From Motiliproteus sp965230735 (GTDB lineage: Bacteria > Pseudomonadota > Gammaproteobacteria > Pseudomonadales > Balneatricaceae), in the NCBI RefSeq assembly GCF_965230735.1, contig NZ_OZ246016.1, positions 3,782,001-3,846,000 on the forward strand: a stretch of DNA of 64,000 bases. Direction: 5' to 3'. The stretch's first letter is position 1. Every line of letters begins with the position of its first letter. Of the stretch, positions 49,872 to 58,019 are shown in pieces. Both the position numbers and the translations under genes were made by a program. The notes below the pieces were generated by a model. It had not been told where the DNA came from. It saw nothing but the letters and a program-made list of their open reading frames with translations, and did not search any database.

Positions 49872-50990
49872 CTAACTGCGCTCCAAGCCATCAAGAATAC
49901 GCGCACAGGCTTGGCCATCACCGTACGGGTTATGGGCAAAGCTCATACGGTTGTAGGCATCTTGATCGGTCAGCAACTGACCTACTTCAGCGACGATCTT
50001 ATCAACATCCGTACCCACCAACTTCACCGTTCCGGCGTCAACCGCTTCAGGACGTTCTGTGGTATCTCGCATCACTAGCACCGGCTTGCCCAGCGAGGGT
50101 GCTTCTTCTTGAATACCGCCGGAGTCGGTCAGAATCACGCTAGCGCGATTCATCAGATACACGAAGGGGAGGTAATCCTGCGGCTCAATCAATACGACGT
50201 TGTCAGACGAACTCAGCAACCGGTTTACCGGCTCTTGAACGTTGGGATTAAGGTGAACCGGATAGCAGAACTGAACGTCTGGGAATTCATCCGCCAATAG
50301 GCGGATGGCCTGACAAATGCGCTCAAAACCACCACCAAAGCTCTCGCGCCGGTGCCCTGTAATCAGCACCAAACGCTTATCCACATCAAGGAAAGGGAAG
50401 CGTTTGGCCAGAGACGCTTTCAGTGTTTCATCTGTTTCCAGATTCTCTTTCACCTGCAGCAGCGCATCAATCACCGTATTACCAGTGACGACAATCGACG
50501 CATCCTTTACACCTTCATTAAGCAGGTTCTGTCGCGAGCCGTCCGTGGGTGCAAAGTGAATAGCCGCCAACGCACCGGTGAGTTTCCGGTTGGCTTCTTC
50601 CGGCCAGGGTGAATAGAGGTTACCTGTTCGCAATCCAGCTTCCACATGTCCCACTTTGATCTGTTGGTAGTAGGACGCCAGGGTAGTAGCAAAGGTAGTG
50701 GCGGTATCGCCATGCACCAGCACGTAATCCGGTTTGAATTCTTCCAGTACTGGTTTCAATCCCTGCAAGATGCCACAGGTCACATCGGTCAGATCCTGAC
50801 CAGGGCGCATCAAATTCAGATCGTACTCGGGACGAATTTCAAACAGCTCCAGCACCTGATCGAGCATTTCACGATGCTGCGCAGTGACACAAACGCGCGA
50901 GTCAAAGCGCTCATCAGCAGCTAACGCATGAACCAACGGCGCCATCTTGATCGCTTCAGGTCGGGTTCCAAATACGGTTAATACTTTCAT
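49872..50990 (-). CDS. wecB: UDP-GlcNAc 2-epimerase (non-hydrolysing)
   Basis: A 372-aa GT-B-fold epimerase: VLTVFGTRPEAIKMAPLVHAL, VCVTAQHREMLDQVL, VLVHGDTATTFA, HVEAGLRTGN, ITGHRRESFGGGF and LTDSGGIQEEAPSLGKPVLVMRDTTERPEAV. It makes UDP-ManNAc for WecC. No strong ribosome site precedes the ATG. The 183-bp gap upstream, before the Wzz gene, is the only sizeable gap in this part of the cluster and may hold a promoter. Confidence 0.95.
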   Translation of the reverse strand: MKVLTVFGTRPEAIKMAPLVHALAADERFDSRVCVTAQHREMLDQVLELFEIRPEYDLNLMRPGQDLTDVTCGILQGLKPVLEEFKPDYVLVHGDTATTFATTLASYYQQIKVGHVEAGLRTGNLYSPWPEEANRKLTGALAAIHFAPTDGSRQNLLNEGVKDASIVVTGNTVIDALLQVKENLETDETLKASLAKRFPFLDVDKRLVLITGHRRESFGGGFERICQAIRLLADEFPDVQFCYPVHLNPNVQEPVNRLLSSSDNVVLIEPQDYLPFVYLMNRASVILTDSGGIQEEAPSLGKPVLVMRDTTERPEAVDAGTVKLVGTDVDKIVAEVGQLLTDQDAYNRMSFAHNPYGDGQACARILDGLERS

Positions 50991-51019
50991 TTAGTTTCTT
51001 ACTAAAACAATTCAAAATA

Positions 51020-51033
51020 CTGAAAATTTTCAG
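51020..51033. repeat. Perfect 14-bp palindrome between wzz and wecB
   Basis: CTGAAAATTTTCAG, about 30 bp upstream of the wecB start on the minus strand. TTTAGT-N5-ACTAAA (50990-51006) lies next to it over the wecB start codon. Candidate operator or RNA structure; no terminator U-tract. Confidence 0.5.
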
Positions 51034-51173
51034 CACACCGACTCAGGTAACGAATACGTACTGAGACAAAAACTGTAACGAATGAGACTTTCTTCAAACT
51101 ACTAAAAACAGCCAGAGGCCTTTACTGGCAACAGATTGGAGTTCTATCGCCCATATCCCCAACAAATTCTACC

Positions 51174-52457
51174 TTACGCTTCTTTGTTCTTCCTAGCCGG
51201 CACCACAAGCGTAACAAACAGTCCTAACATCCCCCCTAATACAACAGCGGCGGCTACTATCAACTTTTTCTTTGGCTTAATCGGCTTAACAGGAACAACA
51301 GCATGTTGATCAATCCTTACCATTTGCATCTTGCTGAAATCGATATCCAAATTTCTTAAAGATTGAACTTCAGAAATCAAGGGCTCGATCCGTTGCGAAA
51401 TGAATGCGCGATCATCTTGGCGGGCTTTTAGGGTTTCTATCTGCCGCTTCCGTTGAAGTAACGTCAACTCGGCTTCCAGGGTACGAATTGTTCTATCAGT
51501 AAAGTCATCATTTGATCGACCCTCTAGTGCCTCTAGCTCAGCCTGCAGAAAACGAGTTCCTCGCATGTAGAGTGGTTCATTGCGGTCCCCAACTTCTGTT
51601 GTTATTGCAAACTGCCCTGTATTAACCTGACCTGACAACTGGCCAAAACTGGTCGGTAATTCAATCTGTAGCTGCTTAGCAATGGCAATAGCTTCTTTTA
51701 ACTGTTCAATACGGTCAAAACGTAACGACTTCGCTTTAACCCGTGCAGCCTCCAGTTTATCAGCCACCTTCTGCTGGGCTAGTAGATTCTGTTCAAGCAG
51801 CTCTTCAATCTTTAACTCTCGGAACTGCTTGGCCAAGGCAACTTTCTCTTCAATTGTTTTTTCCAACAATTGAATTTTCAGAGTCTTCTTTTCATTGAAT
51901 TCTTGAATAAGCTCATTTATCGCCTGCTGTGTTGCCAGCATTAGAAATCCATTCACCACATCTACACCATATTCAGGATCAAAATGTTGAAAGGTTAAAT
52001 GGTTAGCATCAGATACCAACACCTGATTTTTTTTAGCAACGGGCACATGTAGCATCAAGTCTTCGTCAAAGCCGATAAACAGCTGCTCTTGCGTCAGCTG
52101 AGATTGTTCGGCAAATCCTTGAAATATCTTCGGCTGACTAAAAAAATTCTTTCTAACAGATCTAGATTCGATATTCTTCCGCACCCTTTTAAAAGCCTGT
52201 TCCGGCGATACGGAAAGCACGCCCGTTTGATTCAGCTCAACAAACTGCTCAGGTGCCGCAGGACGAAAGGAACCTTTCAATTCATAGGTGGGTTTTGCAA
52301 TAAACAGATAGAGAAGTGCTAGTAGCGCAGACGCGGCTGTAAGAAGCACAACCCACCATTTTCGATTCCAGATTTTCGCAAACAGTTCAGCCAAATCGAT
52401 TTCATCATCGCGGTGATACATCATTCCTTTCTCTGGGTGTGCTTCCCGTTCGTTCAT
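51174..52457 (-). CDS. wzz: Wzz-type chain-length determinant
   Basis: A 427-aa polysaccharide co-polymerase. TM1 near residue 35 (WWVVLLTAASALLALLYLFIA) is followed by an FRPAAPEQF segment, a long coiled-coil periplasmic region (about 180-360) and a C-terminal PVKPIKPKKK motif leading into TM2. There is no C-terminal tyrosine-kinase domain, so it is a Wzz rather than a Wzc. It sets modal chain length together with Wzy. It starts 30 nt after the YrdC/YciO-family gene, so it may share that gene's transcript. Confidence 0.9.
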   Translation of the reverse strand: MNEREAHPEKGMMYHRDDEIDLAELFAKIWNRKWWVVLLTAASALLALLYLFIAKPTYELKGSFRPAAPEQFVELNQTGVLSVSPEQAFKRVRKNIESRSVRKNFFSQPKIFQGFAEQSQLTQEQLFIGFDEDLMLHVPVAKKNQVLVSDANHLTFQHFDPEYGVDVVNGFLMLATQQAINELIQEFNEKKTLKIQLLEKTIEEKVALAKQFRELKIEELLEQNLLAQQKVADKLEAARVKAKSLRFDRIEQLKEAIAIAKQLQIELPTSFGQLSGQVNTGQFAITTEVGDRNEPLYMRGTRFLQAELEALEGRSNDDFTDRTIRTLEAELTLLQRKRQIETLKARQDDRAFISQRIEPLISEVQSLRNLDIDFSKMQMVRIDQHAVVPVKPIKPKKKLIVAAAVVLGGMLGLFVTLVVPARKNKEA

Positions 52458-52487
52458 TCTTAATCTATGCCTTATCTGGAGTCTTTA

Positions 52488-53111
52488 TTAATTTTGAAAA
52501 GGGGTCGAATCCCCCGCCCCTTCACGGAATACAAACCATTCATCTTCCGCCATATTGACCACCGTGGTCGCTTCCATGCCGCAATAACCACCATCAATCA
52601 CCAAATCGACCTGGTTTTGAAGCAAGTCGCGGATATCGTAGGGATCGGTCAGCGGTTCGTTGTCGCCGGGCATAATCAGTGAGCTGCTCATGATCGGTTC
52701 GCCCAGTTCTTCGGTCAGCGCCAAGGCGATGGCGTTATCCGGTACTCGCAGACCAATCTGTCGACGTTTGGGGTGCAATAAACGGCGCGGAACTTCGGGC
52801 GTGGCCTTCAATATAAAGGTGTAAGCACCGGGTGTATTCTGCTTCAGCAGCCGGTAAGCGCTGTTGTCGACCTTGGCGTAGGTCGCCAGCTCCGACAGGT
52901 CACGGCAGACCAGAGTGAAATTGTGTTTGTCATCGAGCCGCCGGATCGCTTTGATCCGGTCCAGCGCCCGCTTATCGCCGATATGACAGCCTAGTGCGTA
53001 GGCACAGTCAGTCGGGTAAACCACCACTCCACCTTGGCGAATAATCTCAACCGCTTGACGAATCAGTCGTTGCTGCGGATTTTCCGGATGGATCTGAAAA
53101 AACTGACTCAA
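52488..53111 (-). CDS. YrdC/YciO/Sua5-family protein
   Basis: A 207-aa protein with the Sua5/YrdC fold: RQAVEIIRQGGVVVYPTDCAYALGCHIGDKRALDRIKAIRRLDDKHNFTLVC, PGAYTFILKATPEVPRRLL, KRRQIGLRVPDN and PIMSSSLIMPGDNEPLTDP. This is the YciO-like branch. TsaC proper makes threonylcarbamoyl-AMP for tRNA t6A, while the role of YciO is less certain. It has its own likely promoter (53155-53183) and lies immediately before wzz. Confidence 0.88.
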   Translation of the reverse strand: MSQFFQIHPENPQQRLIRQAVEIIRQGGVVVYPTDCAYALGCHIGDKRALDRIKAIRRLDDKHNFTLVCRDLSELATYAKVDNSAYRLLKQNTPGAYTFILKATPEVPRRLLHPKRRQIGLRVPDNAIALALTEELGEPIMSSSLIMPGDNEPLTDPYDIRDLLQNQVDLVIDGGYCGMEATTVVNMAEDEWFVFREGAGDSTPFQN

Positions 53112-53154
53112 TCTAAATACCTGCTTTGTTATCAGCCCGAACTCGAGGCGCCCT

Positions 53155-53183
53155 ATAATACAGACCAGCCTTTAGCTTGTAAG
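53155..53183 (-). promoter_or_regulatory. Predicted sigma-70 promoter of the YrdC/YciO gene
   Basis: On the minus strand the -35 is CTTACA (53178-53183) and the -10 is TATTAT (53155-53160), spaced 17 bp, about 44 bp before the start codon. It may also drive wzz. Confidence 0.5.
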
Positions 53184-53201
53184 AAAAGTGTGACACCGCG
53201 C

Positions 53202-53223
53202 TTAAAAATAGGAATTTTTCCTA
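53202..53223 (-). terminator. Terminator overlapping the galE stop
   Basis: On the minus strand TAGGAA-AAA-TTCCTA is followed by TTTTTAAG; the stem begins at the galE stop codon. The stem is short and AT-rich but the U-tract is good. Confidence 0.55.
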
Positions 53224-54234
53224 GGCGCCATAACCCTCGGGGTTACTCGACTGCCAGCGCCAAGCATCGACCATCATTTGCTCCAACCCCCGGCAAGCCC
53301 TCCAACCCAGTAACTCAGCCGCACAGGCCGGATCGGCATAACACTCGGCGATATCCCCCGGGCGTCGGGCAACGATCTGGTAGGCAACCGGCCGTTCAGA
53401 TGCCTGCTCAAAGGCACGTACCATTTCCAGTACGCTGTACCCCTGCCCGGTGCCCAGATTACAGGTGAGCAAGCCACCTTTTTCCTCGAGAGAACCCAGG
53501 GCTTTCAAATGCCCATCAGCCAAGTCGACCACATGGATATAATCGCGCACCCCGGTACCGTCCGGGGTCGGGTAGTCGCCACCGAATACTGAAAGCTGCT
53601 CCAACTTGCCGACGGCAACCTGAGAAATATAAGGCAGCAGATTGTTGGGTATGCCGTTGGGGTCTTCGCCGATCAACCCCGATTCGTGGGCACCCACCGG
53701 ATTGAAATAACGCAATCGTGCGATTCGCCATTCAGGATCGGCTTTATGGAGATCAGCCAACATCTCCTCGATCATCAATTTCGATTGACCATAAGGATTA
53801 GTTGCCGACGTCGGAAAGTCTTCTCGAATCGGCACCGAAGCCGGATCCCCGTAGACGGTTGCCGAGGAACTGAATACCAGGCTTTTGACCCCGGCCGCCG
53901 CCATCGCTTCGCACAGCGTCAGGGTACCGGCAACATTGTTCTGGTAGTAGCGCAGCGGTTGTTGACAAGATTCACCCACCGCTTTCAGACCGGCAAAATG
54001 AATCACCGATTCGATCGAATGCTGCTCAAACAACCTATCCAGACAATTTCTATCGCGAATATCACCCTGCACAAAGGGCACGGCTTGGCCGGTGATCTTC
54101 TCTACTCGCTGCAATGACTTGTGGCTGCTGTTGCTCAGGTTATCGAGCACCAGTATCTGATAGCCGGCCTCCAGCAATTGCACACAGGTATGGCTACCGA
54201 TGTAGCCCGCGCCTCCGGTTACCAGTACCGTCAT
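53221..54234 (-). CDS. galE: UDP-glucose 4-epimerase
   Basis: A 337-aa SDR enzyme: VLVTGGAGYIGSHTCVQLLEAG, FAGLKAVGES, FSSSATVYGD, NPYGQSKLMIEEML (Tyr/Lys pair), RYFNPVGAHESGLIGEDPNGIPNNLLPYI and RDYIHVVDLADGH. It interconverts UDP-Glc and UDP-Gal and may supply galactose to the neighbouring polysaccharide genes. GGGAG lies 10 nt before its ATG. It appears to be its own unit, closed by the terminator at its stop codon. Confidence 0.96.
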   Translation of the reverse strand: MTVLVTGGAGYIGSHTCVQLLEAGYQILVLDNLSNSSHKSLQRVEKITGQAVPFVQGDIRDRNCLDRLFEQHSIESVIHFAGLKAVGESCQQPLRYYQNNVAGTLTLCEAMAAAGVKSLVFSSSATVYGDPASVPIREDFPTSATNPYGQSKLMIEEMLADLHKADPEWRIARLRYFNPVGAHESGLIGEDPNGIPNNLLPYISQVAVGKLEQLSVFGGDYPTPDGTGVRDYIHVVDLADGHLKALGSLEEKGGLLTCNLGTGQGYSVLEMVRAFEQASERPVAYQIVARRPGDIAECYADPACAAELLGWRACRGLEQMMVDAWRWQSSNPEGYGA

Positions 54235-54594
54235 CGCAATAAGCTCCCTCTTTTTTACTATGCTAACTGTCCGAGCAACGGTTCCTTATCGAAGTCTCGC
54301 CGCAATCGCACCGCTCTATCTTCAACAGCGATTAATGCGCCATTGTACTTCGACTAAGGCAATACGCTCCATCTGTTCGAGATGAGCTGCATCAACATCG
54401 GATGAAAAAGACACTCAACAGACCACGCCTGATAAGAAAAGATTATCAGCACAAGCAATCATTATCGATTGGACAAGTTTTGAGGCCGGAAACAAAATGA
54501 CCAGATTGCCCCAAGTATCCCGGAATAAATGTGACCCGGTATATAAGGGATAACGACCTTCTACCTCGAACCAACAACACTTAGCGAGGCCCCT
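54235..54594. other. Gene-free interval with a 21-bp inverted repeat
   Basis: A 360-bp divergent region between galE and the DUF1445 gene. CTGATAA-N7-TTATCAG (54429-54449) is a perfect 7-bp-arm inverted repeat, a candidate operator for the D-glutamate/oxoproline genes. No gene, repeat or confident -35/-10 pair otherwise. Confidence 0.55.
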
Positions 54595-55392
54595 ATGACC
54601 ACCGCACCCGCCGACATCACCCCCTACAACCTGCGTCAACGGATTCGTGCCGGGGAGCATACTGGCAACACCTCCGGTTACAGTCAGGGCTTTGTACAAG
54701 GCAACCTGGTGATTCTGCCCAAAGACTGGGCTAACGAGTTCCTCCAGTTTTGCCAGCGCAACCCCAAGCCCTGCCCGCTGGTGGGTATGTCCTCGGGTCC
54801 GGGCAAATACCTGCTGCCTGATCTGGGTGAGGATCTGGACATCCGTAGCGACCTGCCCAGCTACCGGATCTTCCGTGACGGCGAGATGGTCGAAGAGGTC
54901 ACCGATATCTCTGACTACTGGCAGGATGATCTGGTCACCTTCGTGCTCGGCTGTTCGTTCTCGTTCGAAGAAGCCCTGATCGCCGATGGACTGGAAGTTC
55001 GCAACGTCACCGAAGGCGTCAATGTTCCGATGTACCGCACCAATATCGACTGCAAGTCGGCTGGCAGCTTCAGCGGCCAGATGGTCGTCAGCATGCGCCC
55101 GTTCAAGGCCGCCGATGCAATTCGCTCGGTCCAGATCTGCACCCGCTTCCCGTCGGTCCACGGTGCCCCGGTCCACCTGGGTGATCCGTCACTGATCGGC
55201 ATCGAAGATATCAACCGTACCGATTTCGGTGACCCGGTGACCATCAACAGCGATGAACTGCCGGTATTCTGGGCCTGCGGCGTTACACCTCAGGTGGCGT
55301 TGGAACAAGCCAAACCACCGTTCTGCATCACCCATAGCCCGGGCTGCATGTTGGTGACGGATGTGCCCAACAGCAAACTGGCGGTCCTATAA
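54595..55392 (+). CDS. DUF1445 (YcsI) protein, D-glutamate cyclase N-half homologue
   Basis: A 265-aa member of DUF1445: GNTSGYSQGFVQGNLVILPKDWANEFLQFCQRNPKPCPLVG, VTFVLGCSFSFEEAL, RNIPMY-like VPMYRTNIDC, MVVSMRP, FPSVHGAPVHLGDP and FWACGVTPQVALEQAKPPFCITHSPGCMLVTD. In animals DUF1445 is one of the two domains of D-glutamate cyclase (DGLUCY). In Bacillus ycsI lies with kip/pxp genes. Here the other domain (DUF4392) is a separate gene at 58020, with pxpABC between. GAGG lies upstream of the ATG. Confidence 0.9.
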   Translation: MTTAPADITPYNLRQRIRAGEHTGNTSGYSQGFVQGNLVILPKDWANEFLQFCQRNPKPCPLVGMSSGPGKYLLPDLGEDLDIRSDLPSYRIFRDGEMVEEVTDISDYWQDDLVTFVLGCSFSFEEALIADGLEVRNVTEGVNVPMYRTNIDCKSAGSFSGQMVVSMRPFKAADAIRSVQICTRFPSVHGAPVHLGDPSLIGIEDINRTDFGDPVTINSDELPVFWACGVTPQVALEQAKPPFCITHSPGCMLVTDVPNSKLAVL

Positions 55393-55423
55393 AGTAGCAA
55401 GCTAATTGCACCAGGGCGTCGTT

Positions 55424-55483
55424 AAAGATGCACTCAAAATGCTCATTTGCACGACAGCAAACTGCGCTTTTTCGTGCATCTTT
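55424..55483. repeat. Long-spaced inverted repeat
   Basis: AAAGATGCAC (55424-55433) and GTGCATCTTT (55474-55483) are perfect complements 40 bp apart, just after the DUF1445 gene. They could form a long hairpin in the mRNA, partly terminating between DUF1445 and pxpA, or act as paired protein sites. Confidence 0.6.
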
Positions 55484-55502
55484 GCCTAACCCCGGCACAA
55501 TT

Positions 55503-55526
55503 ATCTCACTACTAAACTAATGAGAT
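55503..55526 (+). promoter_or_regulatory. Inverted repeat upstream of pxpA
   Basis: ATCTCA-N12-TGAGAT, flanked by outer TTATC/GATAA halves, 30 bp before the pxpA start. Candidate operator. Confidence 0.45.
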
Positions 55527-55555
55527 TTCGATAACGAATAACAACAGGTGACACG

Positions 55556-56287
55556 ATGAGCCTCAAACTGAACTGCGATCTCGGCGAAAGCTTCGGCTCT
55601 TGGACCATGGGGATGGACGCTGAAGTCATGCCCCATATCGATCAGGCCAACATCGCCTGTGGATTCCACGCCGGCGATCCGCTGGTGATGAAGAAGACCC
55701 TGGCACTGGCCAAAGCCAACAACGTGACCGTCGGCGCCCACCCGGGTTATCCGGATCTGGTCGGTTTCGGCCGTCGCACCATGAACTGCCAGCCCGATGA
55801 GGTCGCAGCGCTGCTTCAATACCAGATCGCCGCCATCGACGGTATGGCCCAGTCTCAAGGGCTGGAGCTCAACTACGTCAAACCCCACGGCGCGCTCTAC
55901 AACGACATGATGAAAAACACCGAGCTGCGCCAGGTGATTATGCAGGCCATTGCCGACTATCACAAACCGCTGGCGTTGATGCTGCAATCCACCCCCGATG
56001 CAGCTGTCCACAAGACTGAGGCCGAGCAGGCCGGTATCAGCCTGCTGCTCGAAGCCTTCGCCGATCGCTGCTATGACGACGACGGCAAGCTGCTGGCACG
56101 GACCAAGCCGGGTGCGGTGCACACCAAAGAGAAGATGCTGGCCCAGGTCGAACAACTCAAAGAGACCGGTACCGTCACCACCGTCAGCGGCAACACCCTG
56201 AAGCTGGATGTCGACAGCCTCTGCGTCCACGGCGACAACATGGCCGGGGTCCAGGCCATCGCCGAGATCCGCGCCCTGATTAGCTAG
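55556..56287 (+). CDS. pxpA: 5-oxoprolinase subunit A
   Basis: A 243-aa LamB/YcsF protein: LNCDLGESFGSWTMGMDAEVMPHIDQANIACGFHAGDP, VGAHPGYPDLVGFGRR, LNYVKPHGALYNDMM and VDSLCVHGDN. With PxpB and PxpC it hydrolyses 5-oxo-L-proline to L-glutamate with ATP. AGGTGACACG precedes the ATG. It leads the run pxpA-pxpB-pxpC-DUF4392. Confidence 0.95.
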   Translation: MSLKLNCDLGESFGSWTMGMDAEVMPHIDQANIACGFHAGDPLVMKKTLALAKANNVTVGAHPGYPDLVGFGRRTMNCQPDEVAALLQYQIAAIDGMAQSQGLELNYVKPHGALYNDMMKNTELRQVIMQAIADYHKPLALMLQSTPDAAVHKTEAEQAGISLLLEAFADRCYDDDGKLLARTKPGAVHTKEKMLAQVEQLKETGTVTTVSGNTLKLDVDSLCVHGDNMAGVQAIAEIRALIS

Positions 56288-56297
56288 GAGTTCTCCC

Positions 56298-57020
56298 ATG
56301 CAAATTTCCGTTGCCGGTGAAAACGCGCTGATCATCTACTTCGGTGAGCAGACCAGCCCTGAGGTCTCAGCCAAGGTGCAGCAAGCGGTAGAGATTATCC
56401 GTCGCGATCTGCACGAGCTGATCGTCGATCTGGTGCCGTCCTACGCCTCGCTGTTGGTGATCTACGATCTGATGAAGACCGATCATCACCATGTCCGCAA
56501 CCACCTGCGCCAGTCCCTCAGCGGTCTGGACAACGCTCACAGTGCCGAAGGCCGCCTGGTCACCCTGCCGGCCTACTACAGCACCGAGTCCGGACCGGAT
56601 CTGCAGCAGCTGGCCGACAACGCCGGACTGAGCGTCGATGAGGTGATCGAGATCCACCAGCAGCAGGAATACCGGGTCTATGCGATCGGTTTTGCGCCCG
56701 GCTTTGCCTACCTGGGCGAGGTCGATCCGAGTATCGCCGCACCGCGACTCTCGACCCCCCGATTGAAGGTGCCCCGTGGCGCCGTGGCGATTGCCGACCG
56801 TCAGACCGCCGTCTATCCGGCGGAGTCACCCGGCGGTTGGAATCTGATCGGCCTCTGCCCGACCCGGATGTTCAACCCCGATGCCGACCCGACCATGCCG
56901 GTTCAGGCCGGAGACCGGGTCCGTTTCGAAGCGATCAGCCGTGAACAATTTATCGAGCTTGGCGGCGAGCTGCCCGAGCAACCCGATCCTTCTGAACAGC
57001 TGGGAGGGCCCCTGACATGA
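56298..57020 (+). CDS. pxpB: 5-oxoprolinase subunit B
   Basis: A 240-aa KipI/PxpB protein: AGENALIIYFGEQTSPEVSAKV, HQQQEYRVYAIGFAPGFAYLGEV, LSTPRLKVPRGAVAIADRQTAVYPAESPGGWNLIG and AGDRVRFEAI. It pairs with PxpC in the ATP-dependent step. AGGAG lies upstream, and its 3' end overlaps pxpC by 4 nt (ATGA). Confidence 0.95.
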   Translation: MQISVAGENALIIYFGEQTSPEVSAKVQQAVEIIRRDLHELIVDLVPSYASLLVIYDLMKTDHHHVRNHLRQSLSGLDNAHSAEGRLVTLPAYYSTESGPDLQQLADNAGLSVDEVIEIHQQQEYRVYAIGFAPGFAYLGEVDPSIAAPRLSTPRLKVPRGAVAIADRQTAVYPAESPGGWNLIGLCPTRMFNPDADPTMPVQAGDRVRFEAISREQFIELGGELPEQPDPSEQLGGPLT

Positions 57021-57973
57021 GCACCACAACAACCGGCTTCAAAGTGATCCAGCCCGGCATCCTGACCCTGATTCAGGATGCCGGCCGTTTCGGCCAACAC
57101 GGCATCGGCCTGACCACCGGCGGTCCGCTCGATCCGCAGGCGTTTAACTGGGCCAACCGTCTCTGCGGTAATGACCTGAGTGTTAGCGCACTGGAGGTCA
57201 GCATCGGTGGCCTGGTGCTCGAAGCCCAGATCGAAACCCGCCTGTGCGTCACGGGTGCGGCGATGCCGTTGAAGATCAATGGCGAAGAACGTGAACTCTG
57301 GCGCGCCCACCCGATTATGGCCGGCGACAGGATCGAGCTGGGCTTTGCCAGCGACGGCGCCCGCGCCTATCTGGCGGTGGCCGGCGGCTTCGATATCGCA
57401 CCCAGTTTCGGCTCCAGCGCCACCGTCACCCGCGAGGGGATCGGAGGACTCAATGGCACCAAACTGCAGGCGGGCGAGCTGTTACCGGCCAATCCAGCCG
57501 AACGCGATGGCTGTCTGGTACTGCCGGAGAGCTACCGCCCCGAATACGGCAAGCACGCCAATCTGCGGGTAATCCCCGGCTACCAGCAACAGGCATTCAG
57601 CCGGCTGCAGCAGCGGATCTTCTTCAGTAACGACTACAAAGTCTCCGATCGCTGCGACCGAATGGGTTTCCGCCTCGAAGGCCCTGAAATCAAACCCAGC
57701 ATCGACGGCATCCTGTCCGAAGGGATCTGCCTCGGCGCCATCCAGGTGCCGGCCGACGGCCAACCGATCGTGCTGTTGAACGACCGTCAGACCATCGGCG
57801 GTTACCCCAAGATCGGTTCGGTACTGTCGCTGGATACCGGGGCACTGGCGCAACTGATGCCCGGTTCCACGGTCTCTTTCGAGCCGATCACGATGGAAGA
57901 CGCCCATAATATTCACTGTCTGGCTGCCAGCTACTTCGAACGGGTCGAGCCTCAACCCTGCGATCCTCGATAA
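57017..57973 (+). CDS. pxpC: 5-oxoprolinase subunit C
   Basis: A 318-aa KipA/PxpC (biotin-dependent-carboxyltransferase-like) protein: PGILTLIQDAGRFGQHGIGLTTGGPLDPQAFNWANRLCGND, ARAYLAVAGGFD, SDRCDRMGFRLEGPEI, LSEGICLGAIQVPADGQPIVLLNDRQTIGGYPKIGSV. It forms the PxpBC catalytic complex with its overlapping neighbour. Confidence 0.95.
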   Translation: MSTTTTGFKVIQPGILTLIQDAGRFGQHGIGLTTGGPLDPQAFNWANRLCGNDLSVSALEVSIGGLVLEAQIETRLCVTGAAMPLKINGEERELWRAHPIMAGDRIELGFASDGARAYLAVAGGFDIAPSFGSSATVTREGIGGLNGTKLQAGELLPANPAERDGCLVLPESYRPEYGKHANLRVIPGYQQQAFSRLQQRIFFSNDYKVSDRCDRMGFRLEGPEIKPSIDGILSEGICLGAIQVPADGQPIVLLNDRQTIGGYPKIGSVLSLDTGALAQLMPGSTVSFEPITMEDAHNIHCLAASYFERVEPQPCDPR

Positions 57974-58019
57974 GTCCAGTACATTAATCCAACAACAGAC
58001 ATAACAATAAGGTATTGCC

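Noticed and set aside
25643..52487. JUMPstart/ops element for the polysaccharide cluster
   Set aside because: No GGCGGTAGCGT-like sequence was seen on the minus strand upstream of wzz or in the internal gaps.
54415..55176. 253-codon minus-strand frame opposite DUF1445
   Set aside because: Antisense shadow; the plus-strand DUF1445 protein is complete and clearly homologous to its family.
55517..56335. 272-codon minus-strand frame opposite pxpA
   Set aside because: Antisense shadow of a well-supported PxpA.
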